The notes: generated by a model from the letters alone, not told the origin. A stretch of 64,000 nt of DNA from CAZCQG01 sp964500775 (GCA_964500775.1 CAZCQG010000001.1:1-64000); one strand, 5' to 3'; shown: positions 33,552 to 42,709, counted from the first letter of the stretch. Program-made: numbers and translations.

Positions 33552-34666
33552 AACCCTTTATCGTGTTTTTTTAAGACCTCAAAAAGGGTATCGGCGACAA
33601 ACTCGGCATCTTGGAGATTCATCCCTTGATGCAAAGGAATCGAGAGTTCGGCTTTGTAAAAATCTTCCATGGTACTTAAGCGCATTTCGCCGAAAAGTTT
33701 TACGTAAGGGGTAAATTTATATATCGGCTTGTAGTGGACTTGTACGCCGATTCCTTTGGCTTGCAAATCGGTGAAAATCTCCTCTTTTGCACACCACAAA
33801 TGCGATTTGAGCAGTATCGGATATAAGTGGCGTGAGCTCACCATATTTTCGGGTACGGGGATCGTATCAAAGTAAGAGTTATTTGCAAATCGCTCTTCAT
33901 AATATCTCGCAAGCACGTCTCTTTGCGCTATAAAAGCATCGAGCTTTTTGAGTTGCGAGATTCCCAAAGCGGCATTTATATCGCTTAGTCTAAAGTTAAA
34001 TCCGATGTCGAGCATATCGCTATTCCAAAGCGCCCTTTTCTCTATCCCGTGTGAGCGGATGAGCTTGGCTTTGTTGTATATCGCTTCATCTTCGCACACC
34101 AACACACCGCCCTCCCCCGTTGTTATCGGTTTTATAGCGTGCAAACTAAAAATAGTCGCATCGGCAAAATTTCCGACTTTCACTCCATCGATACTTGAAC
34201 CGAGCGAATGGGAAGAATCGCTTATAAAAGCGAGATTATGCGTTTTGGCGATCTGACGTATTTTTTCGACGGCAACGGGTTTACCGCCGAAATCGACGCT
34301 GATTATTGCTTTGGTTTTTGGAGTGATGGATTCTTCTAGTAGATTCTCATCGATATTACCGTCAATTTTTACGTCGATAAATCTAGGTAGAGCTTCTAAC
34401 ATCAGCAACATATTTGAAGTAGCGCAAAACGAGAGCGGCGTAGTGAGCGCCTCGTCTCCTTTGCCGATCCCATATGCTCTATATGCCGTGTAGAGCGCAG
34501 ATGTGGCGGAGTTAAAAACGAGTGCGTATTTGACGCCGAGATAAGATGCCAAATCCTTTTCAAAACGCTCTACCAAAGGACCTTGCGTCAAGTGAGAGCT
34601 GTTGAGTGCCGCGACGACGCTCTCTATGTCGTCACGGTCTATAAGTTGTCTAGAATACGGGAGCAT
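33542..34666 (-). CDS. pseC: PseC-type UDP-4-keto-sugar aminotransferase
   Basis: PLP-dependent DegT/DnrJ/EryC1 enzyme, 374 aa. It would convert UDP-4-keto-6-deoxy-N-acetyl-altrosamine to the 4-amino sugar in pseudaminic acid synthesis. PLP lysine lies in FSLHAIKPITTGEGG. Substrate-loop motif SSHLTQGPLVERFE and NSATSALYTAYRA bind cofactor phosphate; RLSDINAALG is the usual dimer segment. It abuts the flagellin-like gene by one base and overlaps the cytidylyltransferase, supporting a flagellar glycan role. A related 4-aminotransferase specificity cannot be excluded. Confidence 0.87.
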   Translation of the reverse strand: MLPYSRQLIDRDDIESVVAALNSSHLTQGPLVERFEKDLASYLGVKYALVFNSATSALYTAYRAYGIGKGDEALTTPLSFCATSNMLLMLEALPRFIDVKIDGNIDENLLEESITPKTKAIISVDFGGKPVAVEKIRQIAKTHNLAFISDSSHSLGSSIDGVKVGNFADATIFSLHAIKPITTGEGGVLVCEDEAIYNKAKLIRSHGIEKRALWNSDMLDIGFNFRLSDINAALGISQLKKLDAFIAQRDVLARYYEERFANNSYFDTIPVPENMVSSRHLYPILLKSHLWCAKEEIFTDLQAKGIGVQVHYKPIYKFTPYVKLFGEMRLSTMEDFYKAELSIPLHQGMNLQDAEFVADTLFEVLKKHDKGFCS

Positions 34667-35427
34667 TAGTTGAGGAGCGAATCAAGTTTGCTCGCCAAAG
34701 TACTCGTGTTAAAAGCGTTGGCATAGAGCGAAGCGTTCTCGCGCAAAAAAGCGCCGTTTAATTCATTATAGTTTTCGGCGACATCGGAATCTTGCAAATT
34801 ACTCTCTGATTGCGTGAGATTCACTATCGCGTTTGAATTTCCTTCGGCGCTGTTGCCGAGCTGATTTATCGCCGCACCGATCTTTGCAATATCTTGTGCA
34901 AGCCCTTTGATAAACTCTTCTATAGAATCGCCCGAATCTATATCGACTCCCGAAATATCAGGACGAGAAATGATAGTGTTAATAATATTCGTAGCCGAGG
35001 TCATCACTTCAAAGCTCTCTTGAAAAACACTTTTTCCGCTATAAGTCGCGTTATTGACGGCTTGTGCCATTCCCGCTTTTATGGTGTCTGCTTGTGAACG
35101 CATAGATTGCGCTTGCTCGCTATTTACCGCACCCGAATTTAATGCTACCGAGAGGGCTCCGAGCCTATCAGCATCACCGCCCAAACCTTGCAAGATTCCA
35201 CCGGCGATTTGTAAGAATCCTATCCCCTCGTTTGCGTTTTTGATTCCTTGCGTGAGGGTATTTATCTCCAAACGGAGCGTACTGCTCAAATTTTGCGAGG
35301 CGACATCCCCCTCGTCAAACGCCTTTTGCGCCGCTATTTTTTCTAGCGCGCTCCCGATTTCGGTCTTGGATTTTTGGCTATTTTGTAACACAACGCTATT
35401 TTGGTTTATATTCGCGCCTATTTTCAT
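34666..35427 (-). CDS. Flagellin-like protein
   Basis: 253-aa protein with flagellin ends: an N-terminal segment IEGSALEKIA-like with LRLEINTLTQGIKNANEGIGFLQ, matching the D0/D1 helix of flagellins, and a C-terminal QSESNLQDSDVAENYNELN helix. The variable centre is very short. It is smaller than main flagellins (about 500 aa), like secreted or minor flagellins such as FlaC. It may be a minor filament subunit or a secreted flagellin. It starts ahead of pseC with a one-base overlap, so it is co-expressed with the modification enzymes. Confidence 0.82.
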   Translation of the reverse strand: MKIGANINQNSVVLQNSQKSKTEIGSALEKIAAQKAFDEGDVASQNLSSTLRLEINTLTQGIKNANEGIGFLQIAGGILQGLGGDADRLGALSVALNSGAVNSEQAQSMRSQADTIKAGMAQAVNNATYSGKSVFQESFEVMTSATNIINTIISRPDISGVDIDSGDSIEEFIKGLAQDIAKIGAAINQLGNSAEGNSNAIVNLTQSESNLQDSDVAENYNELNGAFLRENASLYANAFNTSTLASKLDSLLN

Positions 35428-35455
35428 TCACAGCTCCTTCTGCTCAATAGATGCC

Positions 35456-36796
35456 TCAAGATAGCACGTTTTGTTCCAAGTATTTCGTGTGGATATTGCT
35501 GTTGATAAAGTCGGCATTATCCATCATTTTTATATGAAACGGGATGACGGTATTGATCCCTTTGACGCTAAACTCTTGCAAACTTCTCTTCATTTTTGCG
35601 ATGGCTTTATTTCTATCTTCTGCCCACACGATGAGCTTGCCCACCATCGAATCATAATACATCGGCACGGTATAACCGCTATATGCATGAGAATCTACAC
35701 GCACGTCTTTCCCGCCCGGAGCGATCCACTCTTCGATCTTGCCCGCACTCGGGATAAATTTCACGGGATCTTCGGCGGTGATTCTGCATTCGATGCTATG
35801 CCCCTTGGGTTTGATGAGATCTTGGGAGAAAAGTTTTTCCCCTTCGCTCACCCGTATCATCCACTCGATGATGTCTATCCCCGTCACCATTTCAGTTACG
35901 GGATGTTCGACTTGTAGCCGAGTGTTCATCTCCATAAAATAGAAATTCCCCTCGCTATCTAGCAAGAATTCAAACGTCCCCGCACCGGTATACTTTAGGT
36001 GTTTTCCTGCGGTGACTGCCGTATGTAAAAGTTTCTCTCGGATTTCGGGCTTGAGCACTACCGCGGGAGATTCTTCGATGAGTTTTTGATGTCTTCGCTG
36101 AAGCGAACAATCCCTCTCCCCTAGATGAATCACGTTGCCGTGTTTGTCGCCGAGTATCTGCACTTCGATATGACGCGGATTTTTAATAAATTTCTCCATA
36201 TAGATCGTGCCGTCGTTAAAAGCGCTCAACGCCTCGGATTCAGCGGCGAAATACGCGTTTTGGAGCTGATCCTCTTTTTCGACGATACGCATACCGCGTC
36301 CGCCTCCGCCTGCGGCTGCTTTGAGTATCACGGGATAACCTATCTTTTCGGCAATCTCTTTTGCCTCGTTGATATTCTCGATAGGTTTTTCACTCCCCTC
36401 GATGACCGGTACTCCCGCTTCGCGCATCACCTCTTTTGCCTTGGACTTATTCCCCATCATAGACATCGTCTCGCCGCTAGGTCCGATAAATTCTATATTA
36501 TGGTGTTTGCAAATCTCAACAAACGTATGGTTTTCGGATAAGAATCCGTATCCGGGGAAAATCGCATCCACACTCGCCACTTCTGCCGCGGAGATGATAG
36601 CGGGGATATTGAGATAGCTATCTTTTGAGCGCTCGCTCCCGATACATATTTTCGCATCCGCCAAATCCAAATATTTCGCATCTTTATCGGCAGTCGAGTA
36701 GACCGCGATAGCCTCTTTCCCCATCTCTTTTATAGTCCGTATCGCTCGCAGGGCTATCTCGCCCCTATTGGCTACTAGTATCCTTTGAATCGCCAT
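35456..36796 (-). CDS. accC: Acetyl-CoA carboxylase, biotin carboxylase subunit AccC
   Basis: 446-aa biotin carboxylase that carboxylates the biotin on AccB with ATP and bicarbonate. N-terminal RILVANRGEIALRAIRT, ATP-grasp glycine loop KAAAGGGGRGMRIV, the EMNTRLQVEHPVTE catalytic signature and the C-terminal lid are all intact. It directly follows accB with no gap. First committed step of fatty-acid synthesis. Confidence 0.96.
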   Translation of the reverse strand: MAIQRILVANRGEIALRAIRTIKEMGKEAIAVYSTADKDAKYLDLADAKICIGSERSKDSYLNIPAIISAAEVASVDAIFPGYGFLSENHTFVEICKHHNIEFIGPSGETMSMMGNKSKAKEVMREAGVPVIEGSEKPIENINEAKEIAEKIGYPVILKAAAGGGGRGMRIVEKEDQLQNAYFAAESEALSAFNDGTIYMEKFIKNPRHIEVQILGDKHGNVIHLGERDCSLQRRHQKLIEESPAVVLKPEIREKLLHTAVTAGKHLKYTGAGTFEFLLDSEGNFYFMEMNTRLQVEHPVTEMVTGIDIIEWMIRVSEGEKLFSQDLIKPKGHSIECRITAEDPVKFIPSAGKIEEWIAPGGKDVRVDSHAYSGYTVPMYYDSMVGKLIVWAEDRNKAIAKMKRSLQEFSVKGINTVIPFHIKMMDNADFINSNIHTKYLEQNVLS

Positions 36797-37252
36797 CTAG
36801 ATTCTTTCTATTTTATATAAAGGTGAGCCAAACTCTACGGGATGTCCGTCTTCGGGATATACGTCAAGGATTCTGCAATCAAACTCCGCTTCTATCTCAT
36901 TCATAATCTTCATAGCTTCGATAATCGCTACGGTCTGCCCTTTTCTGACGGTATCACCTACTTTTACGTAGGGCGGTGCATCCGGCGAAGAACATCTATA
37001 AAAAGTACCCACCATCGGTGATTTGATACTCTCGCCCGCGGAAGCTTTCGGAGCTTCGGCAACAGGGGCGTTTTGTGCGGCAGGAGCCGCTATTTGAGGA
37101 GCTTGAGCGAACGCAGCGGCAGGCATAGTCACGACGCCTCCGCCCATCCCTCGCTCTAATGCTATCGAGAATCCGTCTTTGCTCAATTCAATCTTATTCA
37201 AAGAACTCTCTTCGAAAATTTCTACAAGCTCTTTTATCTCTTTGATGTTCAT
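36797..37252 (-). CDS. accB: Biotin carboxyl carrier protein AccB
   Basis: 151-aa carrier. A helical N-terminal region (IKELVEIFEESSLNKIEL), an Ala/Pro-rich linker (about 45-72) and the biotinyl domain with the biotin-bearing Lys in EAMKIMNEIEA. Works with AccC, coded one base downstream. AAGGG lies 7 bases before the ATG. Divergent from dcd. Confidence 0.96.
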   Translation of the reverse strand: MNIKEIKELVEIFEESSLNKIELSKDGFSIALERGMGGGVVTMPAAAFAQAPQIAAPAAQNAPVAEAPKASAGESIKSPMVGTFYRCSSPDAPPYVKVGDTVRKGQTVAIIEAMKIMNEIEAEFDCRILDVYPEDGHPVEFGSPLYKIERI

Positions 37253-37284
37253 ATGTATCCCTTAATTATAATAGGTTCGTTTGC

Positions 37285-37290
37285 TATAAT
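37285..37290 (+). promoter_or_regulatory. Probable -10 element for dcd
   Basis: TATAAT lies 42 bases before the dcd start in the 79-bp divergent region with accB. A further near-palindromic ATTATAAT at 37265-37272 may serve the other strand. Confidence 0.4.
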
Positions 37291-37331
37291 AACAAAAATC
37301 AATTCAAAAAGCGTTTAGAAAAGGGTGAAGA

Positions 37332-37892
37332 GTGGGTTTGAAATCTGATACGTGGATTCGGGAAAAGGCAAAAAATAGCGGAATGATAGAACCGTTTTGC
37401 GAGAATCAAATAGGGAAAAACGTTGTAAGCTACGGGCTTAGTAGCTACGGATACGACATAAGGGTGAGTGATGAGTTTAAGATATTTACCAATATCAACT
37501 CTACCGTCGTCGACCCCAAGAACTTCGATCAAGCAAACGTCGTTGATTTCAAGGGTGAAGTAGCGATAGTACCGCCAAACTCTTTTGCATTGGCACGCAC
37601 GGTTGAGTACTTTCGGATTCCTAGAAACGTGCTAGCGATATGCCTAGGAAAAAGTACGTATGCGAGATGCGGCATCATCGTAAACGTCACCCCTTTTGAA
37701 CCCGAGTTTGAAGGGCACATCACCATCGAGATAAGCAACACCACGCCCCTCCCTGCGAAAATATACGCCAACGAAGGGATAGCGCAGGTACTCTTTTTGG
37801 AAGGCGATGAGGTTTGTGAGACAAGTTATAAAGATAAAAACGGGAAATACCAAAGCCAAACAGGTATTACCCTACCGAGAATCTTAAGGTAG
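37332..37892 (+). CDS. dcd: dCTP deaminase
   Basis: 186-aa enzyme that converts dCTP to dUTP for thymidylate synthesis. It begins MGLKSDTWI from a GTG codon, matching the conserved start in Campylobacterota. Active-site segments [36 protein letters not shown] and EGIAQVLF are intact. A start at GTG is supported by AGGGTGAAGA upstream. Four bases separate it from the following secreted-protein gene. Confidence 0.95.
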   Translation: MGLKSDTWIREKAKNSGMIEPFCENQIGKNVVSYGLSSYGYDIRVSDEFKIFTNINSTVVDPKNFDQANVVDFKGEVAIVPPNSFALARTVEYFRIPRNVLAICLGKSTYARCGIIVNVTPFEPEFEGHITIEISNTTPLPAKIYANEGIAQVLFLEGDEVCETSYKDKNGKYQSQTGITLPRILR

Positions 37893-37896
37893 CGCA

Positions 37897-38751
37897 TTGA
37901 AGCGTTTACTCCTAGCGGCACTCTTGGTAACCATACTCCCTCTCTTTGCGGTAAAAGCAGAGGAGTGTGCCATCATCTCTTCAAATAAAAATATTGAGAG
38001 TGCGGATTACGACGTAAAAATTTTAAAGAAATACAACGCCTATATGAAAAAAGAAAACGGCTTTTACGTCGTGGCGATAAGGGTTGAAAGTTTAGGCGAC
38101 GTGACCCTCCCCAAAGGCTTCGGAAAACCTTTTGCCATCCCGTGCCCTACCGAAGAAAAAGAGAAAACACCGCCCCCTCCTCCTGTTGAAGAGAAAAAAA
38201 CACAAACGCTCCAAGCTCCGGCAAGCGAAGAATACAAGCAGCGAATAGATTTTGACGGCTTTAAAAAAATGGTAAAAAAAGATGATTTTGAAATATCAAG
38301 CAAGATTCTCACCGCTCCGAGCATTAAAATTTTCAACAAACTTTTTGAGAATGTTACGAAAATTAGCAATAGAGAGGGAATTATCTTTATAACCTACGGC
38401 GGAAAGGAATACCCGCTCACTTACACCGATATGGAAAAGAGCAACCGGTACGACAAGATTATTTTGTTTAATACCGACAAAGACCTTTTCTTTAACCAAC
38501 TTGAGATGTTTTTAGACGGCAGGATAGATTCTCTAAGCATTGTTCCCGATTACAAAAGATACAAAGAGATTGAGCGCGTAGCGGTCTACTTTGCGACCTA
38601 TCAAAACGGTGAATACCTCTTTTTACGAGACGGCGACATCATCAAAGTCCCCGAAAAATTCGTCACGTTTAAACCAAAAAGCGGCAACAAATATATTCTT
38701 AGCTATTCGGGCGACAATACCATTACCGTATTAGAGCCTATGAATCATTAG
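37897..38751 (+). CDS. Exported protein of unknown function
   Basis: 284-aa protein starting at TTG (37897), five bases after dcd, with AAGGTAGC upstream. An N-terminal signal peptide (LLLAALLVTILPLFAVKA, likely cut near residue 23) is followed by a small domain. A proline/glutamate linker (about 87-105) and a C-terminal domain of about 170 residues come next. A Cys at residue 24 just after the signal could form a disulfide with the late Cys at about 85. No family recognised; related exported proteins of this shape are seen in epsilonproteobacterial envelopes. Its tail overlaps the convergent kinase by 14 bases. Confidence 0.72.
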   Translation: MKRLLLAALLVTILPLFAVKAEECAIISSNKNIESADYDVKILKKYNAYMKKENGFYVVAIRVESLGDVTLPKGFGKPFAIPCPTEEKEKTPPPPPVEEKKTQTLQAPASEEYKQRIDFDGFKKMVKKDDFEISSKILTAPSIKIFNKLFENVTKISNREGIIFITYGGKEYPLTYTDMEKSNRYDKIILFNTDKDLFFNQLEMFLDGRIDSLSIVPDYKRYKEIERVAVYFATYQNGEYLFLRDGDIIKVPEKFVTFKPKSGNKYILSYSGDNTITVLEPMNH

Positions 38752-40009
38752 CGTTCTGCCCGATAGTAAATATATTCCACCCCTCTAAATGCTCATAAGC
38801 AAGCTCAAACTTTTGGATTCCTAACACTTTTTTCACAAGATACAGCCCAAGCCCCGTTCCGTTCTCGTTTCTGATGCTCGTCTCTTTGTAAAACGGTTCG
38901 CAATACTTTTCTAGTGCCTCTTGGAGCGGTGCTCCTTTGTTTTTTATCGCTATGCTATTTTTGCTAAAAACCACTATCGCCGTCCCGTCATCCGAAAATT
39001 TAATCGCATTATCAATGAGATTCGTAAGCGCAATGCGCAATAGTTCTCTGTCTCCCTGCATAGCGGTATTGCTATCGCCTTGTATATGCAGCTGCTCGGT
39101 ATCTAAAAAGAGATTTTCCCGTATTTCACACACTATGGGGTAAGCCTCTATGGATTCTATATGCAAGGAAAAATCTTTGGTATATATCCTCTCTGCGGTC
39201 ATTAGACTCTCGATGATTTTGTGCATCTTCGCAAAAATCTCCAAAAGCCACTCCCGATATTTCTCCTCTTTTATCATATGAGCGACGACTATCCCTTTTG
39301 CTATAGGGGTTTTTAGCTCATGTGCCGAATTTTTCAAAAAAATATCCCGCGATTCCATCAAATCGCTTATCTTTTTTGCGCTCTCAAAAAAGACGGTTTG
39401 GATTCTCCCTATCTCATCATTGTTATAACTATACTCACTACAGACCGCTAGTTCTCCGCGACCGAACGCTTCGATGTCTTTTTCGAGCCTTTTTAGAGGT
39501 CGCAAGCTCGCAAGTATCCCCCAGTATAAAAATGCCGCGGGGATAAAAACAAATACGTACGCGACGGTCATATAGATATAAAATTCGCTTTTTTTCGTAT
39601 CCAGTAGTGCTATTTCTACCTCTTGCACTTTGAGTATCGCAGCTCTTTGGAAAAGATTATTGGCGATATGCACTATCTCTAATTTTCTCCTAAAGTCCTC
39701 TCCGAATGGCTTTGGCGGAGGTGCCGGAGGAAGATGTGCGGGGGGCATTTCGCCTCCGAAGGGTAAACTCCGAATCTCTTTTGCTTCGCTCGCACTAATA
39801 AGCTCAAAACCAAGAATAGCGAGTGCCGAATAATCATTTGACATTACGGCGTGTTCGATAGTCCTACCGTTGTCAAATATCCTTTTAACAAAATCAAAGC
39901 CCTCTTTTTTTGAAAAATTTACGGTTGCGAAAAGAAAAAAAACTAGAAGAATCACCACGAACAACAAAAAGAAAACCGAAATTTTTGCTTGCAACGTATT
40001 TTTTTTCAT
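38738..40009 (-). CDS. Membrane sensor histidine kinase, ArsS-like
   Basis: 423-aa kinase of the OmpR-partner class. An N-terminal membrane helix (KISVFFLLFVVILLVFFLFATV), a periplasmic sensor region with a Pro-rich GEMPPAHLPPAPPPKP stretch, a second helix (YVFVFIPAAFLYWGILA), HAMP-like linker, HisKA with SAHELKTPIAKG and a HATPase (LTNLIDNAIKF, GTGLGLYLVKKVLG). The paired regulator is upstream with a 4-base overlap. Overall order matches the ArsRS acid-response system of Helicobacter, but the signal here is unknown. Confidence 0.9.
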   Translation of the reverse strand: MKKNTLQAKISVFFLLFVVILLVFFLFATVNFSKKEGFDFVKRIFDNGRTIEHAVMSNDYSALAILGFELISASEAKEIRSLPFGGEMPPAHLPPAPPPKPFGEDFRRKLEIVHIANNLFQRAAILKVQEVEIALLDTKKSEFYIYMTVAYVFVFIPAAFLYWGILASLRPLKRLEKDIEAFGRGELAVCSEYSYNNDEIGRIQTVFFESAKKISDLMESRDIFLKNSAHELKTPIAKGIVVAHMIKEEKYREWLLEIFAKMHKIIESLMTAERIYTKDFSLHIESIEAYPIVCEIRENLFLDTEQLHIQGDSNTAMQGDRELLRIALTNLIDNAIKFSDDGTAIVVFSKNSIAIKNKGAPLQEALEKYCEPFYKETSIRNENGTGLGLYLVKKVLGIQKFELAYEHLEGWNIFTIGQNANDS

Positions 40010-40698
40010 GGGATAAACTTATAGCCGAATCCTTTTACGGCTTTTATGTAGCGCGGTTTTTTGCTGTCCTCACCTATTTTACTTCTGATTCTCCCGACAA
40101 TCACATCCACGCTTTTTGCCACACTCTCCCATTTCATAGAGGTGACATTATCTACTATCGCATCGCGGCTAAGGACGATGTTTGGATTCTTCATAAATAG
40201 CTCCAATACCTCATACTCCGCAGGGGTGAGATCTACTTTTTCTCCCTCTAAGAATACCTCCATCGTTTTTTCGTTGATTCTAAGGGGAGAATCTTGCGGG
40301 GGTGTTTCTTGCGCACTCGCCTCCGTTTTGCCGCGTCTGCTTTGTACTCGCACTCTCGCTACCAGCTCTCTAGGATCAAACGGTTTGGGCAGATAATCGT
40401 CCGCTCCAAGCTCCAATCCAAGCACCTTGTCGCTTACCGCGCTTCTTGCGGATGTGATGATGATGGGAATCTTACTCTTTACGCGCACTTGCTTGCATAT
40501 CTCAAAGCCGTCCATCTGCGGCAAGGTGAGGTCGAGTATCAATATGTCGTAGCTATTTTCTTCTAGCTCTTTTAACCCCTCTTCGGGAAGTCGAAAACTT
40601 GTGACATCGATAAGATACCCCTTGAGGTACTCTTGGAGAATCTCGCACATCTGCTTGTCGTCTTCTATAAGTAGCGCTTTGATATTTTGTTCTTGCAT
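40006..40698 (-). CDS. OmpR-family response regulator, ArsR-like
   Basis: 230-aa regulator: receiver with phosphoacceptor Asp56 (ILILDLTLPQMDG), the LGADDYLPKPFDPRELVARV hinge, and a C-terminal winged helix (LTPAEYEVLELFMKNPNIVLSRD ... VIVGRIRSKIG, YIKAVKGFGYKF). It overlaps its kinase by 4 bases. 59 bases upstream lies a pair of 10-bp direct repeats AGTAAACCGM, the kind of tandem site this family binds; it may control itself and the EF-hand gene on the other side. Confidence 0.93.
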   Translation of the reverse strand: MQEQNIKALLIEDDKQMCEILQEYLKGYLIDVTSFRLPEEGLKELEENSYDILILDLTLPQMDGFEICKQVRVKSKIPIIITSARSAVSDKVLGLELGADDYLPKPFDPRELVARVRVQSRRGKTEASAQETPPQDSPLRINEKTMEVFLEGEKVDLTPAEYEVLELFMKNPNIVLSRDAIVDNVTSMKWESVAKSVDVIVGRIRSKIGEDSKKPRYIKAVKGFGYKFIP

Positions 40699-40756
40699 AT
40701 AAATCTCTTTTATCCGTCGTATAGTTTGGAATCATAGTTTATCGGGTTTAATTTTG

Positions 40757-40776
40757 AGTAAACCGAAGTAAACCGC
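40757..40776 (+). promoter_or_regulatory. Tandem 10-bp repeats, likely OmpR-type binding site
   Basis: AGTAAACCGA (40757-40766) is followed without gap by AGTAAACCGC (40767-40776). A partly related inverse copy GGGTTTA lies at 40744-40750. The site is in the divergent spacer between the response regulator (start 40698) and the EF-hand gene (start 40865). Confidence 0.65.
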
Positions 40777-40864
40777 GGTTTCCTTCGCATTGACTTCTCC
40801 TTACTCGTAATTAACTCCCTTTTGCAATCATTCTATCGTGCCAAATTTAACAAAGGAGCTTATT

Positions 40865-41473
40865 ATGAGTTCTATTTCAAGCACAAGCAGCTACTACAAT
40901 AGCTACTCGACGAATATGTACCAAGCACGACAGCGACAGCAGCCAAGTGCGGAAGACATAGAGGCAAAAAAAGCCGAACGTTTTTCCAATACCGACACCG
41001 ACACGGACGGAAGTATCAGTATTAGCGAATTTGAAACCATGTTGGAAAACATGGCGCAAGATAGACCGGAACTCCCCGAAGGGGTAGAAGCGCCGAGCGA
41101 TATGCCGAGCGCGGAAGAATTATTTGCGGAATATGATGCCGATGGAGATGGCGCAATATCCGAAGAAGAATTTAGTGCGGGCGAAGATGCGATGCACGAA
41201 AAAATGGGAAATATGCCTCCACCGCCCCCTCCTCCATCCGGCGGTATGGGTGCAATGGGTAGCACAAGTTCAAGTGTCGGCGGCACGGACACTTTTTTAC
41301 AAATGTTGCTCAATTCTCAAAGCAGCGATGAAAGTAGCGACGAAAGTAGCGATACGATCACCGCTAACCAGCTCAAAGAGCTACTCTCGTCTCTCAAAGG
41401 TTTGTCGGCATATTTGGGTACAAACTCATATAATGCGGATAGTTATCTCTCACTCTCTTCCATTCAAGCTTAA
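40865..41473 (+). CDS. EF-hand calcium-binding protein
   Basis: 202-aa protein with two canonical EF-hand loops: DTDTDGSISISE (about residue 45) and DADGDGAISEEE (about residue 90). An N-terminal Ser/Tyr-rich stretch, a proline run PPPPPPP near residue 120 and Ser-rich repeats SSDESSDESSD follow. No signal peptide is obvious, so it may be cytoplasmic or leave by a type I or flagellar route. I use ATG 40865 with AAAGGAG upstream. It faces an OmpR-type regulator across a tandem operator. Role unknown; calcium-sensing is likely. Confidence 0.85.
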   Translation: MSSISSTSSYYNSYSTNMYQARQRQQPSAEDIEAKKAERFSNTDTDTDGSISISEFETMLENMAQDRPELPEGVEAPSDMPSAEELFAEYDADGDGAISEEEFSAGEDAMHEKMGNMPPPPPPPSGGMGAMGSTSSSVGGTDTFLQMLLNSQSSDESSDESSDTITANQLKELLSSLKGLSAYLGTNSYNADSYLSLSSIQA

Positions 41474-41479
41474 CTGAAA

Positions 41480-41506
41480 CGCGGGGGGGGTCCCCTCCCC
41501 CCCGCG
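41480..41506. terminator. Strong G/C hairpin after the EF-hand gene
   Basis: CGCGGGGGGG pairs with CCCCCCCGCG around a 7-base loop. It begins 7 bases after the stop. There is no T run after it; the A/T-rich ATTAACATTAATTAAC follows. Probably a transcription stop or mRNA end protector. Confidence 0.6.
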
Positions 41507-41532
41507 ATTAACATTAATTAACACTGACATTC

Positions 41533-41538
41533 TATAAT
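41533..41538 (+). promoter_or_regulatory. Possible -10 element in the 297-bp EF-hand/STAS spacer
   Basis: TATAAT lies 232 bases before the STAS-like gene. The rest of the spacer contains GAATTA-N6-TAATTC (about 41546-41563) and no coding sequence that I can support. Confidence 0.3.
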
Positions 41539-41770
41539 TCCGTTCAGAATTAATTTTTTAATTCAAATATGTCCTTCGCTTTTTTTAGAAGAGAGTCGAA
41601 ATCAACCTAATGCCGTCTTTGCATCAGTACTACCTCCTAACAAACACCTTTCTGAACATTTCGGCTACGGGACTCTCTTCCTGAAAAAGCTTCTTCGGCA
41701 TAATCACCGAATCGTCACATTGAAATCCTAAAATCATACTCTTCCAACAAAAATAACCAAAAGGACAACT

Positions 41771-42076
41771 ATGCTTAATGTAGTAACGTATAGTAGTACG
41801 GTAGTAGTCGACGGGGAAATAAATACCATAAGTGCCATACAGCATCTCAAAGAACATTTTCACTCTCTAAGAAACCATCCTGAACTCATCGTGGTGCTCA
41901 AGGATGCCAATAGTATTCCCTCCTCTGTTTTGGGTATGCTCATAAAACTGGCAAAAGTAGACGGAAAAGAGGTGGTGCTTAAAATTAAAAACAACGACGT
42001 ACTGGAAGGATTGAAAGAGCTTAGGCTTGATGAGGCGATAAAGCTAGAGATTTTCGATAGATATTTGCACGGATAA
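41771..42076 (+). CDS. STAS-domain-like protein
   Basis: 101-aa protein with alternating strands and helices: VVVDGEINTISAIQHLKEHF, LIVVLKDANSIPSSVLGMLIKLAKVDGKEVVLKIKN and a final helix. This is the STAS fold; a conserved Ser sits in IPSSVLGML where anti-sigma antagonists are phosphorylated. It is monocistronic, next to the convergent oorC end. It might pair with the STAS or kinase genes of the che operon or regulate a sigma factor; no partner adjoins it. Confidence 0.68.
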   Translation: MLNVVTYSSTVVVDGEINTISAIQHLKEHFHSLRNHPELIVVLKDANSIPSSVLGMLIKLAKVDGKEVVLKIKNNDVLEGLKELRLDEAIKLEIFDRYLHG

Positions 42077-42119
42077 AGGGCTTCCGCTCCGAGAAGAGTT
42101 TCTCGGAGCTAGCAGCTCT

Positions 42120-42698
42120 TTAGATAGCGCAACTTGCGGGTACTTTGATAATCGCTTCTTTAGCGTATTTCTCACCCAAATCAAATGCTAAATTGTTGGC
42201 GTCGTGCACTTTCGCAGGCACCTTTGAGAGCATCACTTCTCTTAATTTATCTCTATCGATCGCATTTGTGAAAGTATTTGCGATAGAAAGGGCGATGACG
42301 GATTGCGTAATAACGTTTTTCACTTCATCTTTTGCGATAGTAATGATAGGAATCTCGATGATTTTCCATTTTTTTCTATCTTCATCCGTCGGCTTCACGA
42401 GAAAAGGATCGATAACTATCGTGCCGCACGGAGTTACGCCGTTTTTAAACAGGTCATAACTTTTTTGGGCAACGGAGAGCATAAAATTTATCTCCCCTTC
42501 GTTTGCGTACGGATAGAAAATCTCCTCATCATCAAGCGTAATATCGACCACGGTAGGTCCGCCTCTTACTTGCGAGGTATAGGTTGCCGTCTTCATACCG
42601 TATCCGCCGACCTTGATTTTTGCCGCCGCGAAAATCTCTCCCGCCAAAAGTACACCCTGTCCACCGACACCGGTAAATCTCATTAATGTTCTAGCCAT
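42120..42698 (-). CDS. oorC: 2-oxoglutarate:ferredoxin oxidoreductase, gamma subunit
   Basis: 192-aa gamma subunit of the ferredoxin-linked 2-oxoglutarate oxidoreductase. FTGVGGQGVLLAGEIFA and TSQVRGGPT are the hallmark motifs. In the reductive TCA cycle the enzyme carboxylates succinyl-CoA to 2-oxoglutarate using reduced ferredoxin. Last gene of oorDABC, 11 bases after oorB. Confidence 0.95.
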   Translation of the reverse strand: MARTLMRFTGVGGQGVLLAGEIFAAAKIKVGGYGMKTATYTSQVRGGPTVVDITLDDEEIFYPYANEGEINFMLSVAQKSYDLFKNGVTPCGTIVIDPFLVKPTDEDRKKWKIIEIPIITIAKDEVKNVITQSVIALSIANTFTNAIDRDKLREVMLSKVPAKVHDANNLAFDLGEKYAKEAIIKVPASCAI

Positions 42699-42709
42699 CG
42701 TGTACCTCC

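Noticed and set aside
41540..41770. Possible small RNA or riboswitch in the EF-hand/STAS spacer
   Set aside because: Only a weak inverted repeat and a -10-like box are visible; no recognised riboswitch core.
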